22,706 bases of DNA from Treponema sp. Its GTDB lineage: Bacteria; Spirochaetota; Spirochaetia; Treponematales; Treponemataceae. This document shows positions 22,675-22,706 of the stretch, in pieces. The stretch lies in assembly GCA_021442965.1 (NCBI GenBank), contig JABUUX010000043.1, positions 1 to 22,706 of the forward strand. The letters run 5' to 3'. How positions within the stretch are numbered: the stretch's first letter is position 1; every line of letters begins with the position of its first letter. The notes beneath the pieces are model-generated. The model saw nothing but the letters and a program-made list of their open reading frames with translations, was not told the origin of the DNA and did not search any database. Made by a program: the position numbers and the translations under genes.

Positions 22675-22706
22675 ATACAATTCTACTTCAGCAAAAAAAA
22701 AGCGCC

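Overview
The window looks like a chromosomal segment of a low-GC, Gram-negative-type bacterium. The best fit is a carbohydrate-degrading gut or rumen Treponema-like spirochaete. This rests on AT-rich coding sequence, a TPR lipoprotein with a short lipobox, a large beta-barrel-like protein typical of an outer membrane, a secreted GH10 xylanase, a mannosyl-glucose phosphorylase and a polyphosphate operon. The assignment is inferred from protein style, since no rRNA or other phylogenetic marker is present. I see no tRNA, rRNA, CRISPR array, transposase or phage gene.

Layout, left to right. 1-176: two tandem terminator-like hairpins. 177-2941 (-): a TPR lipoprotein followed, with an ATGA overlap, by a TraB/PrgY-family membrane protein. 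2979-4901 (+): a large unrecognised membrane-anchored protein, divergent from the TPR gene, with -10 boxes that overlap on opposite strands. 4923-4967: a strong bidirectional terminator. 4998-6710 (-): secreted GH10 endo-xylanase. 6934-13274 (+): an apparent operon of a GH63/MGH1-like glycosidase, a Ppx/GppA exopolyphosphatase with HD domain, polyphosphate kinase 1 and a GH130 phosphorylase. 13382-14113 (+): tcdA. 14114-14223: a GC-rich cluster of hairpins. 14224-15093 (-): cysE. 15167-16240 (-): an orphan PTS EIIC-like (PfoR-type) membrane protein, divergent from a YhcC-type radical SAM gene (16417-17292, +). 17360-18532 (+): argD. 18538-21564 (+): a large exported protein with a degenerate peptidase-like domain, a propeller-like middle and a C-terminal barrel. 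21567-22538 (-): a radical SAM protein with SPASM-like C-terminal cysteines, ending 2 bp from the preceding gene's stop.

How the genes may work together: the xylanase acts on plant polysaccharide outside the cell. The GH130 enzyme should phosphorolyse mannosyl-glucose inside it, consuming phosphate. It sits directly after ppx-ppk, the polyphosphate cycle, which is an unusual partnership and the best candidate here for a new functional link. A second pattern is that four genes (the unknown protein, cysE, the YhcC-type gene and the terminal radical SAM gene) have no Shine-Dalgarno sequence and a -10-like box ending only 6-9 nt before the ATG, as expected for leaderless transcripts. Most other genes have clear purine-rich ribosome binding sites. 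All functions are assigned by reading motifs by eye; no database search was run.
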